A stretch of 64,000 bases of DNA from Candidatus Electrothrix aestuarii (GCA_032595685.2 CP159373.1:3437907-3501906); one strand, 5' to 3'; positions 27,015 to 35,746 are shown, numbered from the stretch's first letter. Notes: generated by a model from the sequence alone, not told the origin. Numbers and translations: made by a program.

Positions 27015-27596
27015 TTACAGAGTCTTGAAAAAGGCGACTGGATTGTCGCCATCTGTTCTCTGCGTTGCAGTAATCGCGCCTGGATCGGCTGCGGTAGGCA
27101 GTGTAATCGTGGCGTCTGATGGTTCGAACCAATGTTTATCAGACGTGGTTATTTTCATCGGACAATTTCCTGCACCTTCTATAGCGTAAAGCAGATAATT
27201 AGGGCCAGCCTTCAATGCACCAGCTGCTTGAGTAGGAGTGCCCTCACCTGCTCGTGTGGAAGTTGACAGGAGGAGCGTGTTCGCTGGGGAGGGGGGCTCA
27301 GTAGTATGATAGTTAGTGTTGCCAATAAAAATTTCCGGACGACCACCAGGTTGTTCTGGTGCTTTATAGAAAGTTGATGCTGTTGTGTTGGCAGGATTGG
27401 CAAAGTAATCCGCCAACGCACCACCGAGTGCGTTTACATCATTGATTGTTGCGGTACAATAGGATTTGTTCTTGTACTCAATGAAGTTAGGGATAGCAAC
27501 AGCTGCCAAGATACCAATAATCGCGATAACGATCATCAGCTCGATCAAGGTAAAACCTTTCTCGTTTGCTTGTTTTCTCAAGTTATTCAGTTTCAT
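27015..27596 (-). CDS. pilA: Type IV pilin (PilA-like)
   Basis: The start at 27596 has GGAGG six bases upstream. The 193-residue prepilin has a class III leader ending NEKG, followed by [20 protein letters not shown], with Phe+1 and Glu+5 as in type IVa pilins. The mature globular part is Thr/Pro/Ala-rich with two cysteines (YCTATIND and NCPMKITT) that could form the C-terminal disulphide loop. The Ser/Thr-rich middle ([24 protein letters not shown]) offers many O-glycosylation sites. Cut by a PilD-type peptidase, not in the window. Encoded just upstream of two TMTC-like genes. Confidence 0.9.
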   Translation of the reverse strand: MKLNNLRKQANEKGFTLIELMIVIAIIGILAAVAIPNFIEYKNKSYCTATINDVNALGGALADYFANPANTTASTFYKAPEQPGGRPEIFIGNTNYHTTEPPSPANTLLLSTSTRAGEGTPTQAAGALKAGPNYLLYAIEGAGNCPMKITTSDKHWFEPSDATITLPTAADPGAITATQRTDGDNPVAFFKTL

Positions 27597-27668
27597 GATG
27601 TCCTCCATTTTCAGGATAGAAGTTTTTGGATATCGACCCGTGCCGACATTTATTCTTTGTCTCTTATA

Positions 27669-27685
27669 ATACATGATCTGTGCCA
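27669..27685 (-). promoter_or_regulatory. Possible sigma-54 promoter of the pilin gene
   Basis: The minus strand reads TGGCACAGATCATGTAT, with the -24 element TGGCAC intact and GT instead of GC at the -12 position, at the correct spacing. Sigma-54 control of pilA is common in related groups. One mismatch in a key base keeps this tentative. Confidence 0.35.
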
Positions 27686-27798
27686 GGATCTCTTGAAGGA
27701 GAATATTTTTTTTCTTTTTTAAAAATGGGAGGTTGCGGAGAGTCTATAGGGAGCGGTATATTTAAGTTATGCTTTCCTCATGTTTTGAAGACAAAATC

Positions 27799-27833
27799 TG
27801 CCACGATGGCTGACAAAAAATGTCAGTGTGGCA
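27799..27833 (-). terminator. Stem-loop after rfbC
   Basis: TGCCAC (27799-27804) pairs with GTGGCA (27828-27833) and, inside it, CTGACA with TGTCAG around AAAA. It begins 11 bases beyond the rfbC stop. On the minus strand GATTTTGTC follows, so the T-run is weak. Confidence 0.5.
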
Positions 27834-27844
27834 TTGAGGGGCAA

Positions 27845-28387
27845 TTAATAATAATCTGCCTCCTGAAAGGAACAGGCTGCTCTGTCTTTTTCAGAAAGGC
27901 AGGGCTCTCCCTGTATGGGCCATGTGATATCGAGATCCGGGTCGTTCCAGATGATCGAACGTTCGTGCTCTGGGGCATAATACTTTGTTGCTAAATAGAG
28001 AAATTCCGCCCTTTCTGAAAGAACGAGAAAGCCGTGGGCAAAACCTTCGGGAACCCAAAATTGCTTTTTGTTTTCAGCAGAAAGATATTCCCCAACCCAT
28101 TGGCCAAAGGTGGGGGATTCTTTACGGAGGTCCACCGCTACATCAAAGACCTCACCCGCAATAACCCGGACCAATTTGCCCTGTGGTTGCTGAATTTGGT
28201 AATGAAGTCCGCGCAGAACATTTTTGCCAGAAGCAGAGTGATTATGCTGAACAAAAGTTGTTTGCAGGCCGGTTGCTTCCTGCCAGCGGCGCTGATTGAA
28301 GCTTTCTAAAAAAAAGCCCCGCTCATCGCCAAAGACTTGGGGCTCAATGATAAGGACGTCCGGGATAGATGCTGATTGTATTTTCAT
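27845..28387 (-). CDS. rfbC: dTDP-4-dehydrorhamnose 3,5-epimerase
   Basis: 180 residues, full length for RmlC/RfbC. Conserved: VFGDERGFFLESFN, FVQHNHSASGKNVLRGLHYQ with the catalytic His of RGLHYQ, QGKLVRVIAGEVFDVAVDLR, and VPEGFAHGFLVLS. It converts dTDP-4-keto-6-deoxyglucose to the L-rhamno configuration. It follows rfbB by 15 bases in the same operon; rfbA and rfbD are not in the window. Confidence 0.95.
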   Translation of the reverse strand: MKIQSASIPDVLIIEPQVFGDERGFFLESFNQRRWQEATGLQTTFVQHNHSASGKNVLRGLHYQIQQPQGKLVRVIAGEVFDVAVDLRKESPTFGQWVGEYLSAENKKQFWVPEGFAHGFLVLSERAEFLYLATKYYAPEHERSIIWNDPDLDITWPIQGEPCLSEKDRAACSFQEADYY

Positions 28388-28402
28388 GAATGTGCTGTTG
28401 TA

Positions 28403-29491
28403 TCAGTGGGTAATGGTCTGTGCTTGCTTGCCGTACATTTTGGCATAATATTTCTGATAGGAGCCGTCAATAATCGAATCCATCCAGGCTCGATTTTTCA
28501 GGTACCAGGTGACTGTCTTTTCAATGCCCTGCTCAAAAGTATATTTTGGGGTCCAACCTAACTCTCGATCTATTTTATCTGCATCAATGGCATAGCGGCG
28601 GTCATGGCCCAGGCGATCTTTGACAAAGGTAATTAAAGAACGCCTCGCCTTTCCAGAGGGAAGCAGTCCCAGCTTTTCGTCAAGCATGTCACAAAGGAGC
28701 TCAACAACCTGGAGATTATTTTTCTCATTATGCCCCCCTATATTATATGACTCTCCCAATTGGCCCTGTTCAACAACGCGAACAATTGCTTCGCAGTGAT
28801 CCTGGACATAGAGCCAGTCGCGGACATTGCCACCGTCTCCGTACACAGGAAGCGTCTTTCCTTGCTGCCCGTTATTGAGCATGAGGGGAATCAGTTTTTC
28901 CGGGAATTGATAAGGGCCGTAATTATTGGAGCAATTAGTTATAAGAATGGGCAGGCCGTAGGTGTGAAAATAGGCACGTACCAGATGGTCCGAGGATGCC
29001 TTGGAAGAGGAATAGGGGGAGCGGGGATCGTACGGCGTTTGCTCGGTAAAGAAACCCGTTGCTCCCAAGGAGCCGTAGACCTCATCCGTGCTGACGTGGA
29101 GAAATCGGCATGTCTCATTTGGCGCGCCGTTATCCAACCAGCTTTTTTTTGCCGCCTCAAGCAGGGTAAAGGTGCCGGTGATGTTTGTTCTGATAAATTC
29201 GGCTGGCCCGGTGATAGAGCGGTCAACATGGGATTCAGCAGCAAAGTGAACCACCGTGTCGATTCGTTCCTCCTCAAACAGGGTGTCTAAAAGAGGCTGG
29301 TCACAAATGTCACCACGAACAAAGCGGTAGTTTGGGTGCTCGCTTACCCCGTCAAGATTCTGTAAATTTCCGGCGTAGGTGAGTTTATCAAGATTAATAA
29401 CTCGCCAGTCTGCACGTGTTTCAAGAAGAAGACGAACAAAGTTTGCGCCGATAAATCCGCAACCGCCAGTAACTAATACTGTTTTCTTCAT
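28403..29491 (-). CDS. rfbB: dTDP-glucose 4,6-dehydratase
   Basis: 362 residues. NAD-binding motif TGGCGFIGANFV at the N-terminus, the catalytic triad in VSTDEVYGSL (Thr, Asp-Glu) and YSSSKASSDH (Tyr-x-x-x-Lys), and the C-terminal LGWTPKYTFEQGIEKTV. It produces dTDP-4-keto-6-deoxyglucose, the shared precursor of rhamnose and, through amino-sugar branches, of the product once made with the now-broken wecE nearby. First gene of the rfbBC pair. Confidence 0.96.
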   Translation of the reverse strand: MKKTVLVTGGCGFIGANFVRLLLETRADWRVINLDKLTYAGNLQNLDGVSEHPNYRFVRGDICDQPLLDTLFEEERIDTVVHFAAESHVDRSITGPAEFIRTNITGTFTLLEAAKKSWLDNGAPNETCRFLHVSTDEVYGSLGATGFFTEQTPYDPRSPYSSSKASSDHLVRAYFHTYGLPILITNCSNNYGPYQFPEKLIPLMLNNGQQGKTLPVYGDGGNVRDWLYVQDHCEAIVRVVEQGQLGESYNIGGHNEKNNLQVVELLCDMLDEKLGLLPSGKARRSLITFVKDRLGHDRRYAIDADKIDRELGWTPKYTFEQGIEKTVTWYLKNRAWMDSIIDGSYQKYYAKMYGKQAQTITH

Positions 29492-29590
29492 ATTCTCTCT
29501 GTTTTTATGGCTGTGGTTGGATTGCGTTCAATATGGATGGGATCTGATATGTTGGACGCAGAGGCTGTTGCTTCTACGTGATGCGCTGAC

Positions 29591-29634
29591 AAAAAAAAAG
29601 GTTTCGTTCTTGTATATTCTACAGAACGAAACCT
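29591..29634 (-). terminator. Terminator of tRNA-Pro
   Basis: AGGTTTCGTTCT (29599-29610) and AGAACGAAACCT (29623-29634) are perfect 12-bp inverted repeats; on the minus strand the stem is followed by nine Ts. It lies just downstream of the tRNA. Confidence 0.9.
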
Positions 29635-29654
29635 CTCATTTTACTCAAAATCAA

Positions 29655-29731
29655 TGGTCGGGAAGAGAGGATTCGAACCTCCGACCCCAGCGTCCCGAAC
29701 GCTGTGCTCTACCAGACTGAGCCACTTCCCG
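29655..29731 (-). tRNA. tRNA-Pro (anticodon CGG)
   Basis: On the minus strand the acceptor arm CGGGAAG (29731-29725) pairs with CTTCCCG, the D-loop region is GGCTCAGTCTGGTAGAGC, and the anticodon stem-loop is GCG-TTCGGGA-CGC with CGG as anticodon. The T arm is GGAGGTTCGAATCCT. The 3' CCA is encoded (29655-29657). It is followed by a strong terminator. Confidence 0.96.
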
Positions 29732-29866
29732 ACATCGAATTATATGTTACCTAGCGTATCAGTTTTTCCTGTTACAAAAAAACAGGCTGTTTATAATCCG
29801 ATTCGCTTTTACTGGCAAGGTTAAAGTATACTGAAATTGAAAAAACGTGAGGCGCTTTTGCCAGTC

Positions 29867-30139
29867 TTATTTTACAGCCTCGGAGAGTTTGCTCCCCGGC
29901 TTGAATTTCGCGACAGTCTTAGCGGGGATTTCCATAACAGCCCCTGTTTGGGGATTTTTTGCCTGTCGTGCAGCACGGTTGGCAGTAGAAAAAGTACCAA
30001 ATCCGACCAGCGTGACTTTGTCACCTTCGGAAAGGGCCTCAGTAATGCTCATCAGCATGCTATTGAGTGCTTTTTCTGCTGCTGATTTGCTAATGTCAGC
30101 TGCCCCGGCCATAGCCTCAACTAATTCTTTTTTGTTCAT
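29867..30139 (-). CDS. hup: HU-family DNA-binding protein
   Basis: The start at 30139 gives 90 residues, MNKKELVEAMAGAADISKSA onward, the standard HU length and start. The DNA-clasping arm shows GFGTFSTANRAARQAKNPQT (R-x-x-R...NP with Pro at the tip) and ends KFKPGSKLSEAV. HU bends and compacts DNA. A single gene, upstream of tRNA-Pro on the same strand. Confidence 0.95.
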   Translation of the reverse strand: MNKKELVEAMAGAADISKSAAEKALNSMLMSITEALSEGDKVTLVGFGTFSTANRAARQAKNPQTGAVMEIPAKTVAKFKPGSKLSEAVK

Positions 30140-30252
30140 TCTCCCTTTCCTCTCTTTTATAGTACGAATTTCAGTAGCTGGCCCTGAATACAAGCTTTAT
30201 ATCGCTTTATTCGGTATGTGAGATTACATAATGTGATATCATTTTGTCAAAG

Positions 30253-30276
30253 AAAAAACTCCTCAGTATTGAGGAG
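30253..30276 (-). terminator. Terminator after larE
   Basis: On the minus strand CTCCTCA, loop ATAC, TGAGGAG, then TTTTTTC. It lies 46 bases past the larE stop codon. Confidence 0.85.
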
Positions 30277-30321
30277 GGATATCTTCAACAGCCGCTATTA
30301 AACCGGATAGTTTAGTATCTG

Positions 30322-31131
30322 TCAACGTCCTTCTACGTCAAGATAAATCTTGTGAACGCCTTTCTTTTTCAAGGGGATGACAAATCGTTTTTTAAGGGAA
30401 TCACTGTGGATTTGTCCAAGGTCACTCTGCTGTAACTGGACGAAAACAGTATCTTCCGTATTTGCATCCAGGCGCACACGACAGCCTGTCAATCCCTCCT
30501 GAGCCAGAGCCTGCTCCAAGTCCTCGATTTTTTGCAGGCGTTCAGGGGTAATCTGTATGCCATGAGGAATTCTAGTGGCAAGGCAGGAAGAGGATGGTCG
30601 GTCAGCGGTATGCAGGTTCAAAGCTCTGCTGTGGTTGCGGATGTCTCCTTTGGTTAGGCCACAATCTGCCAAAGGAGTATGGATGCCAAGCTCCTTAATT
30701 GCCTGTAGTCCTGGTCTCCCATCCTTTCCTTGGCGAAGATCGTCTGCATTGGTGCCGTCCAGGAGGATGCTTATGTCTTCCTCCTCTAGAGTCTTTAGAA
30801 AGAGGCTGTAGAGGTGTTTTTTGCAGAGGTAACAGCGGGTTTTCGGGTTGGCTGTAAATTCCTTCCAGGTTAGCGGGTTGGTTTCGATAAGCCGCAACTG
30901 CATTGCTGCTGCCGGATACCCTTGCTGACTGGCCCAGGTAAGAACATCCTCCTGTTCCTGTTTGCTCTGGAGGCAGGAGCGGGCATGGAGGACCAGAACC
31001 CTATGCGAACCCAGAACTTCGAGGGTCATTCGCAAAAGAAACGAGGAATCAACTCCGCCGGAAAAGGCTACCCCCACCCGATCAAAGCGGGAAAGGTGAC
31101 GACGGAGTTGTTCGAGTTTGCTTACTGGCAA
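30322..31131 (-). CDS. larE: LarE-type ATP-dependent sacrificial sulfur transferase
   Basis: 269 residues of the PP-loop ATPase superfamily: VGVAFSGGVDSSFLL near residue 20, DGTNADDLRQGKDGRPG, and SSSCLATRIPHG with the cysteine used by LarE. A CxxC (TRCYLCKKHLY) gives the three-cysteine set seen in the [4Fe-4S]-binding LarE subclass, which can recycle sulfur instead of sacrificing its own Cys. LarE builds the nickel-pincer cofactor, but no larA, larB or larC is here. The gene instead starts six bases after a DUF39 homocysteine-biosynthesis gene. The start is a TTG without a clear Shine-Dalgarno, suggesting translational coupling. Confidence 0.85.
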   Translation of the reverse strand: MPVSKLEQLRRHLSRFDRVGVAFSGGVDSSFLLRMTLEVLGSHRVLVLHARSCLQSKQEQEDVLTWASQQGYPAAAMQLRLIETNPLTWKEFTANPKTRCYLCKKHLYSLFLKTLEEEDISILLDGTNADDLRQGKDGRPGLQAIKELGIHTPLADCGLTKGDIRNHSRALNLHTADRPSSSCLATRIPHGIQITPERLQKIEDLEQALAQEGLTGCRVRLDANTEDTVFVQLQQSDLGQIHSDSLKKRFVIPLKKKGVHKIYLDVEGR

Positions 31132-31137
31132 GGGAGA

Positions 31138-32349
31138 TTATTTTTCCGGGTTAAAGGAAAAATCAGCCGTAGGAAAATAATCCACTGGCTCGCCGAGATG
31201 GAATTTTCCTGCCTCAATCCACTCTTTGAGGGTCTCGGCAACCTTGCGTGCTCCTGGTAAGGAAGAAAGAGGGGAGGTTGGTACTTTTTTACCTGCTACC
31301 TCTATCTCGCCGCTCCTGAGCTGGGCATAGCTGACCTTGCCGTAGTGACGGGCAATGCCGTTGGTATAATCGTGCCCGTAATCCACCACATGGGTGAAGA
31401 TCTCTTCGTCTGAGACTCCAGTAAAACGAGCCATCTCCTCGTTGAGGATGGGAATGGGAATGCCCAGTCCGACGGCAAGTGAGGTTCCATAACCTCGTAG
31501 GCTTACACCTCGTAGCCAATCTGGCGACATTTTTTTGAGATCGCCCTGGACCATGATAGTGCCAGCTGGCCGGGTAGGGACCCCATTGTCACCTCGTGGA
31601 GCTCCTGGGTTATGTTGGGTTCCCTGAAAGGTTACATAGCCCACCCCGCCGCCAAGAAAAATGCGGGTGCCGATGCCGATAGTGCGATAGAGGGGGTCAT
31701 TCAGCAGAGGGCTGAGCTGGCCTGCACTGCAATAATTGGCATTGCGGCAGTTGGGTTTCAGCGTGCCCATGTAAGTATAGACGATCTTATCGGAGAGATT
31801 AACCGCACAGTTGTAGTTCTGGTATGCATTACGAGGATTGCAGAGCAGGGCATGGGGCATCTCTGCTAGGGTGATTTCTTTTTTGCACTTGGTGTTGGCG
31901 TAGCAATCTGTGGGATAGGCCTTGGCCTCCAGATGCACTGCCTTGCCTGCTACCAAGTCTTCAATGACATGCCCTCCACCGTAGCGGAATTCACCAGGAT
32001 AGACCTGGTTCAGCGGGTCCCCCTCAGCTGGTTCAGTCGCCCCGATATAAGCGTCTATTGCTGCTATACCGGCATAGGCAGAGACCTTGTTGATCCAGAC
32101 TTTTTGCGCCTTGATGGTTGGATTGGTTTGACCAAAGTTCAGAAATACGCCTGAGGAACACATGGTGGAGAAGGTTCCTGTGGTGACTACATCGATGCGG
32201 CGGGCAGCCTCAACAGGGCCTTCCTGCCGGACAATATCAACCATCTCATCTGCTGTGACAACAACAGCCTCTCCCGCCTTAATACGGGCGTTGATTTCCG
32301 CGTAGGTTTTATTCACCTCAAACTTGCTCTCTTGCTTGGGATCGCTCAT
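31138..32349 (-). CDS. DUF39 homocysteine-biosynthesis protein (L-aspartate-semialdehyde sulfurtransferase family)
   Basis: The start at 32349 (AGAGGG upstream) gives 403 residues. Characteristic stretches: VVTTGTFSTMCSSGVFLNFG with the conserved Cys, KVWINKVSAYAGIAAIDAYIG, FRYGGGHVIEDLVAGK, GIGTRIFLGGGVGYV and GTQHNPGAPRGDNG. In methanogens DUF39 works with a NIL/ferredoxin protein to turn aspartate semialdehyde and sulfide into homocysteine. No NIL-ferredoxin partner is seen here; the immediate neighbour is LarE. Further Cys residues (CYANTKC, CRNANYC) could hold a cluster or relay sulfur. Confidence 0.85.
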   Translation of the reverse strand: MSDPKQESKFEVNKTYAEINARIKAGEAVVVTADEMVDIVRQEGPVEAARRIDVVTTGTFSTMCSSGVFLNFGQTNPTIKAQKVWINKVSAYAGIAAIDAYIGATEPAEGDPLNQVYPGEFRYGGGHVIEDLVAGKAVHLEAKAYPTDCYANTKCKKEITLAEMPHALLCNPRNAYQNYNCAVNLSDKIVYTYMGTLKPNCRNANYCSAGQLSPLLNDPLYRTIGIGTRIFLGGGVGYVTFQGTQHNPGAPRGDNGVPTRPAGTIMVQGDLKKMSPDWLRGVSLRGYGTSLAVGLGIPIPILNEEMARFTGVSDEEIFTHVVDYGHDYTNGIARHYGKVSYAQLRSGEIEVAGKKVPTSPLSSLPGARKVAETLKEWIEAGKFHLGEPVDYFPTADFSFNPEK

Positions 32350-32633
32350 CCTTTTGCCCTCTAGTATGCGTTTACGATCGGTTGAGTGGAGTTTTTCGAA
32401 CGAAAATCGTTCTCTTTCTTTGGTTCTGACATTTTTTATTTGCAACCCCATGCCCGATGGTTTTAGTTTGTTGAAAATATCCTAATATACATGAACCCTG
32501 CCTTAGGTGCCAAACGTTTTCCTGATTTTACGGATTTTGTTGCGAAGAGCATGTATAAGTATTTTTTATTGTAACGATAAGTTTTATTTTTTCTTGGCAA
32601 TTGTGCCGAAAGGTTGTTTTGGGTGTTATTTTT

Positions 32634-33512
32634 ATGCGTATGAGTTGTAATTCACAGGCTTTATTCATTTCTCCTCAACAGGTTGTTCGAGATATAGGGC
32701 TGCTTTGCCTTGGTGGCGTTCTGTGTGCCATCGGGATTAACAGTATTCTTATTCCCCATAATTTTGTCACTGGAGGGGTTACCGGTATTGCATTGATCAT
32801 CTATAAAATATTCCCTTTCTTTGATATGGGCCTCATTTATCTTGTCCTGAATGTGCCTCTTTTTATTTTATCCTGGATGGTGGTGGGACGGCGTTTCTTT
32901 GTCTACAGTATCCTGGGAACCGTAGCTCTGAGTATCGCTTTGTTATATGTACATATTGATATTCATGTCGAGGATCAGATGCTTAATGCCCTCTTAGCAG
33001 GAGTAATTCTCGGGGCTGGTGCGGGACTTTGTTTAAAGACCTCGGGCTCTCAAGGGGGCACAGATATGCTTTCCGTTGTTCTGTTAAAACGATTTTCCGT
33101 TAAGATCGGTAATACTTTGATGGTACTCAATGGACTGGTTATCCTGATGATATCTGTTTATTATTCCATTGAGGCGGTCCTCTATACTATGATCGTTGTT
33201 TTTGTTAGCTCCAAGGTAATTAACCTGGTCGTGGTCGGTCTGAGTCAGCGAAAGACGATTTTCATTATTTCAAGCCATTGGGAAAAGATTTCTCAGGAAA
33301 TCCTCAAGGATATCCGGCGCGGTGTGACCATCATCAAAGGGGAGGGTGGCTACAGCCGGAAGGAGGAGAAGATCCTGTATACCGTTGTCCAGTTGACAGA
33401 AATCGGCATGCTTAAACGGATTGTGCATGGGATTGATCCAAATGCCTTTGTGGTGATCAGCGACACCCAGGAGGTTATTAATTACCGGATCGGGAATCAG
33501 CCGCATTGGTGA
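32634..33512 (+). CDS. YitT-family membrane protein (DUF161/DUF2179)
   Basis: About 292 residues. Five or six membrane segments in two halves: LCLGGVLCAIGINSILIPHN with FVTGGVTGIALIIY, then NALLAGVILGAGAGLCLKTSG with GGTDMLSVVLLKRF. These precede a cytosolic DUF2179 domain (RGVTIIKGEGGYSRKEEKIL, DPNAFVVISDTQEV). Function of the family is unknown. The ATG at 32634 is chosen; a TTG 33 bases upstream and an ATG 6 bases downstream are possible. Transcribed away from the DUF39 gene. Confidence 0.88.
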   Translation: MRMSCNSQALFISPQQVVRDIGLLCLGGVLCAIGINSILIPHNFVTGGVTGIALIIYKIFPFFDMGLIYLVLNVPLFILSWMVVGRRFFVYSILGTVALSIALLYVHIDIHVEDQMLNALLAGVILGAGAGLCLKTSGSQGGTDMLSVVLLKRFSVKIGNTLMVLNGLVILMISVYYSIEAVLYTMIVVFVSSKVINLVVVGLSQRKTIFIISSHWEKISQEILKDIRRGVTIIKGEGGYSRKEEKILYTVVQLTEIGMLKRIVHGIDPNAFVVISDTQEVINYRIGNQPHW

Positions 33513-33548
33513 TTTGCCAACATATTATTTATTCAACTCAGGAATGGC

Positions 33549-34073
33549 ATGGGGCATCGAGCTAATTTTGTCATTATTCGTGAAGGAATGGCAAAAGCAT
33601 ATGAAGATCAATATGCGGCATTAGGATCTACGTATCAATTTGCGGAAGGCCCTGATGGTGCGTTATCTGCGGCAGAACAGGCTACTCCAACCAATGAATT
33701 GTTAGAGTGGGCATTTGCAGAAGCAGGTTATCTGATTGATTACGACAAGCACATTGCAATAGTCTTTGGATACCCTGATCCTGTGGATATGGATCTCGGG
33801 TTTGCTGAAGAAGGGGAAGGCGCTGTTGTTATTGATCCACAGGAGTTGAGAGATTTGATTGCTAATGAAAAAAGTCTCGAAAAAGCCTTGGAACAAGGGC
33901 CATTTGAATTTTTGAAAGCAATCTCTGGAAAATGGAAGGGATGGGAGCTACGTTGGGATGAACGAGGAGTGGATGCCTTTGCTGGTTATCTGAAATTTAG
34001 AGATATAGTCGAAATAAAAACGGCACCTGCATCGGCACGAGTAGTTAACCCACCATTTTTTTTAATAGCTTAA
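33549..34073 (+). CDS. Uncharacterised protein
   Basis: 174 residues, acidic, no signal peptide or membrane segment. It begins MGHRANFVIIREGMAKAYED and ends with a hydrophobic NPPFFLIA tail. No family recognised. The regular pattern of conserved-looking aromatic and Gly residues (GKWKGWELRWDERG) and a good AGGA ahead of the start suggest a real gene. It follows yitT by 36 bases and may share its transcript. Confidence 0.6.
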   Translation: MGHRANFVIIREGMAKAYEDQYAALGSTYQFAEGPDGALSAAEQATPTNELLEWAFAEAGYLIDYDKHIAIVFGYPDPVDMDLGFAEEGEGAVVIDPQELRDLIANEKSLEKALEQGPFEFLKAISGKWKGWELRWDERGVDAFAGYLKFRDIVEIKTAPASARVVNPPFFLIA

Positions 34074-34102
34074 TAACATAAAAATTAAAACGAGGAGTAT
34101 AT

Positions 34103-34561
34103 ATGGATAAAATTGAAATAATGACCACCTTGAAACTCGCTGCGGTGTCCCACCGGGCATGGCTCAGCAATGCCCAGGCTTTGATTGATGGTATTCCCCT
34201 GGATAAGGATAAGGTGCCGGTGAGTTCATGTGACTGTGAGTTTGGCAGATGGTATCATGGAGAAGGGCAACGACTCAAAGGTATTCCAGGCTTTAAAGAT
34301 ATAGAAAAGCCGCATGAAAAACTTCACGAGACATATCTGGAAATATTTGCTCTCCTCTATGGTGAAGAGAACCAAAAGCCTTCTTTGTTTAGTAAGCTTA
34401 TTGGCCGAGCCCAAAAGGCAGCGACAGAAAAGCGGGAGGCTGCAAGGGCTAAGTCACTTCTCCTGAAAGATTATTCTAATGAGGTCATTGAGAAGGTAGA
34501 GCGTCTGCAAAAAGTGATCAACGCAATGGGGGAAAAGCAATTATCCTCTTATCTGTCATAA
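34103..34561 (+). CDS. CZB-domain zinc-binding protein
   Basis: 152 residues consisting of a chemoreceptor zinc-binding (CZB) domain: the His of AAVSHRAWLSNA, the Cys-containing signature SSCDCEFGRWYHGEG (C-x-F-G-x-W/Y), and later HEKLHETYLEIF supply the 3His/1Cys zinc ligands of the family. A charged helical C-terminus follows. In CZB proteins zinc binding tunes chemoreceptors or diguanylate cyclases; here the domain is free-standing, so it must act on a partner in trans. Confidence 0.85.
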   Translation: MDKIEIMTTLKLAAVSHRAWLSNAQALIDGIPLDKDKVPVSSCDCEFGRWYHGEGQRLKGIPGFKDIEKPHEKLHETYLEIFALLYGEENQKPSLFSKLIGRAQKAATEKREAARAKSLLLKDYSNEVIEKVERLQKVINAMGEKQLSSYLS

Positions 34562-34583
34562 GAGAGAAATTCCTATTAATCCC

Positions 34584-34610
34584 GCTTGTCCAGATGAGGT
34601 CTGGGCAAGC
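34584..34610 (+). terminator. Stem-loop between CZB gene and pheA
   Basis: GCTTGTCCAGA (34584-34594) pairs with TCTGGGCAAGC (34600-34610) with one G-U pair and a five-base loop. No T-run follows, so it may be a weak terminator or a leader structure of pheA. Confidence 0.45.
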
Positions 34611-34642
34611 AGAAAACGACCTGTTAAAAAAATATATATATA

Positions 34643-35746
34643 ATGGATGAAATGAAGACCATACCTGAGGTTCGGCAACGGATTGACGAAATTGACGATA
34701 CCGTGTTGACCCTGCTCAAGGAACGCCTTGACTGCGCCGAAATGATTGGCGGGTTAAAGAAGGAGTCAGCACGCTCAACCTGGGATCCTCGCCGTGAACG
34801 GGAGATTTTTGAGCGTTTGCTGGCAGATAACGGAGAAAAGTTTCCTGAAAAGGCCCTGAAAAGCATATTTCACGAGATTATCACTGCTTGTCGACTGGCG
34901 CAGCAAAGCGAGAAAGTGGCTTTCTTAGGTCCAGAGGCGACCTTTACCCATCTGGCTGGGGTACGTTTTTTCGGGCAGACTGCCGAGTACAAGGCTGTGG
35001 AAACCATTGATGAGATTTTTCGTGAGGTGGAAAAGGGCAGGGTGCAGTACGGTATCGTGCCAGTGGAAAATTCCATTGAAGGTGCGGTCTTTCCAACCTT
35101 GGACTCATTTATGAAATATAGGGTTAAGATCTGCGGGGAATCACGCCTGCCTATCCGCCATAATCTGGTTTGTCAGTCAGGTGATATTAAGGATATCCAA
35201 ACAGTTGCCTCGCATTATCAACCTCTGGCCCAGTGCCGGGAATGGCTACGTAAGAATATGGCGGATGTCCCTACGCTGGAGGTTTTTTCCACCGCAGGCG
35301 CTGCCCAGATGGCTGCCAATAATCCCAATATCGGTGCCATTGCCAGTGAACTGGCGGGCAAGACCTATAATGTTCAGGTCGCCGTGAGCGGGATTGAGGA
35401 TTACCAGGGCAATACCACCCGCTTCTTGGTGATTGGACAACAGTCTCCGGCTCCCAGCGGTCTTGATAAAACCTCTCTGCTTCTTGGCATGGCCGATCGA
35501 CCCGGTGCTCTCAATGAAGCCCTGACCGTACTTTCGGCCAAGGGGATTAACCTGGCCAAGATTGAATCCCGTCCCATCAAAGGAAAACAGTGGAAATATC
35601 TCTTCTTCCTTGATTTGGTTGGGCATATCGAAGATCCTGCTATAAAAGAGGGCTGCTCCATACTCAGGCAAATCTGCGCCTATTACGAGTGGTTGGGGTC
35701 TTATCCCAAGGCAGAGAGCAGAGAGGAAGTGGGCGAACATGTCTAA
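34643..35746 (+). CDS. pheA: Bifunctional chorismate mutase / prephenate dehydratase
   Basis: 367 residues. The AroQ chorismate mutase helix bundle is at about 1-90 (RQRIDEIDDTVLTLLKERLD, EREIFERLL, IFHEIITACRLAQQ). Prephenate dehydratase starts at VAFLGPEATFTHLAGVRFFG and includes VPVENSIEGAVFPTLD and GNTTRFLVIG with the catalytic Thr-Arg-Phe. A C-terminal ACT domain (LSAKGINLAKIESRPIKG with the ESRP phenylalanine-binding motif) gives feedback control. It makes phenylpyruvate for phenylalanine. The 3' end overlaps the next gene by 8 bases. Confidence 0.95.
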   Translation: MDEMKTIPEVRQRIDEIDDTVLTLLKERLDCAEMIGGLKKESARSTWDPRREREIFERLLADNGEKFPEKALKSIFHEIITACRLAQQSEKVAFLGPEATFTHLAGVRFFGQTAEYKAVETIDEIFREVEKGRVQYGIVPVENSIEGAVFPTLDSFMKYRVKICGESRLPIRHNLVCQSGDIKDIQTVASHYQPLAQCREWLRKNMADVPTLEVFSTAGAAQMAANNPNIGAIASELAGKTYNVQVAVSGIEDYQGNTTRFLVIGQQSPAPSGLDKTSLLLGMADRPGALNEALTVLSAKGINLAKIESRPIKGKQWKYLFFLDLVGHIEDPAIKEGCSILRQICAYYEWLGSYPKAESREEVGEHV

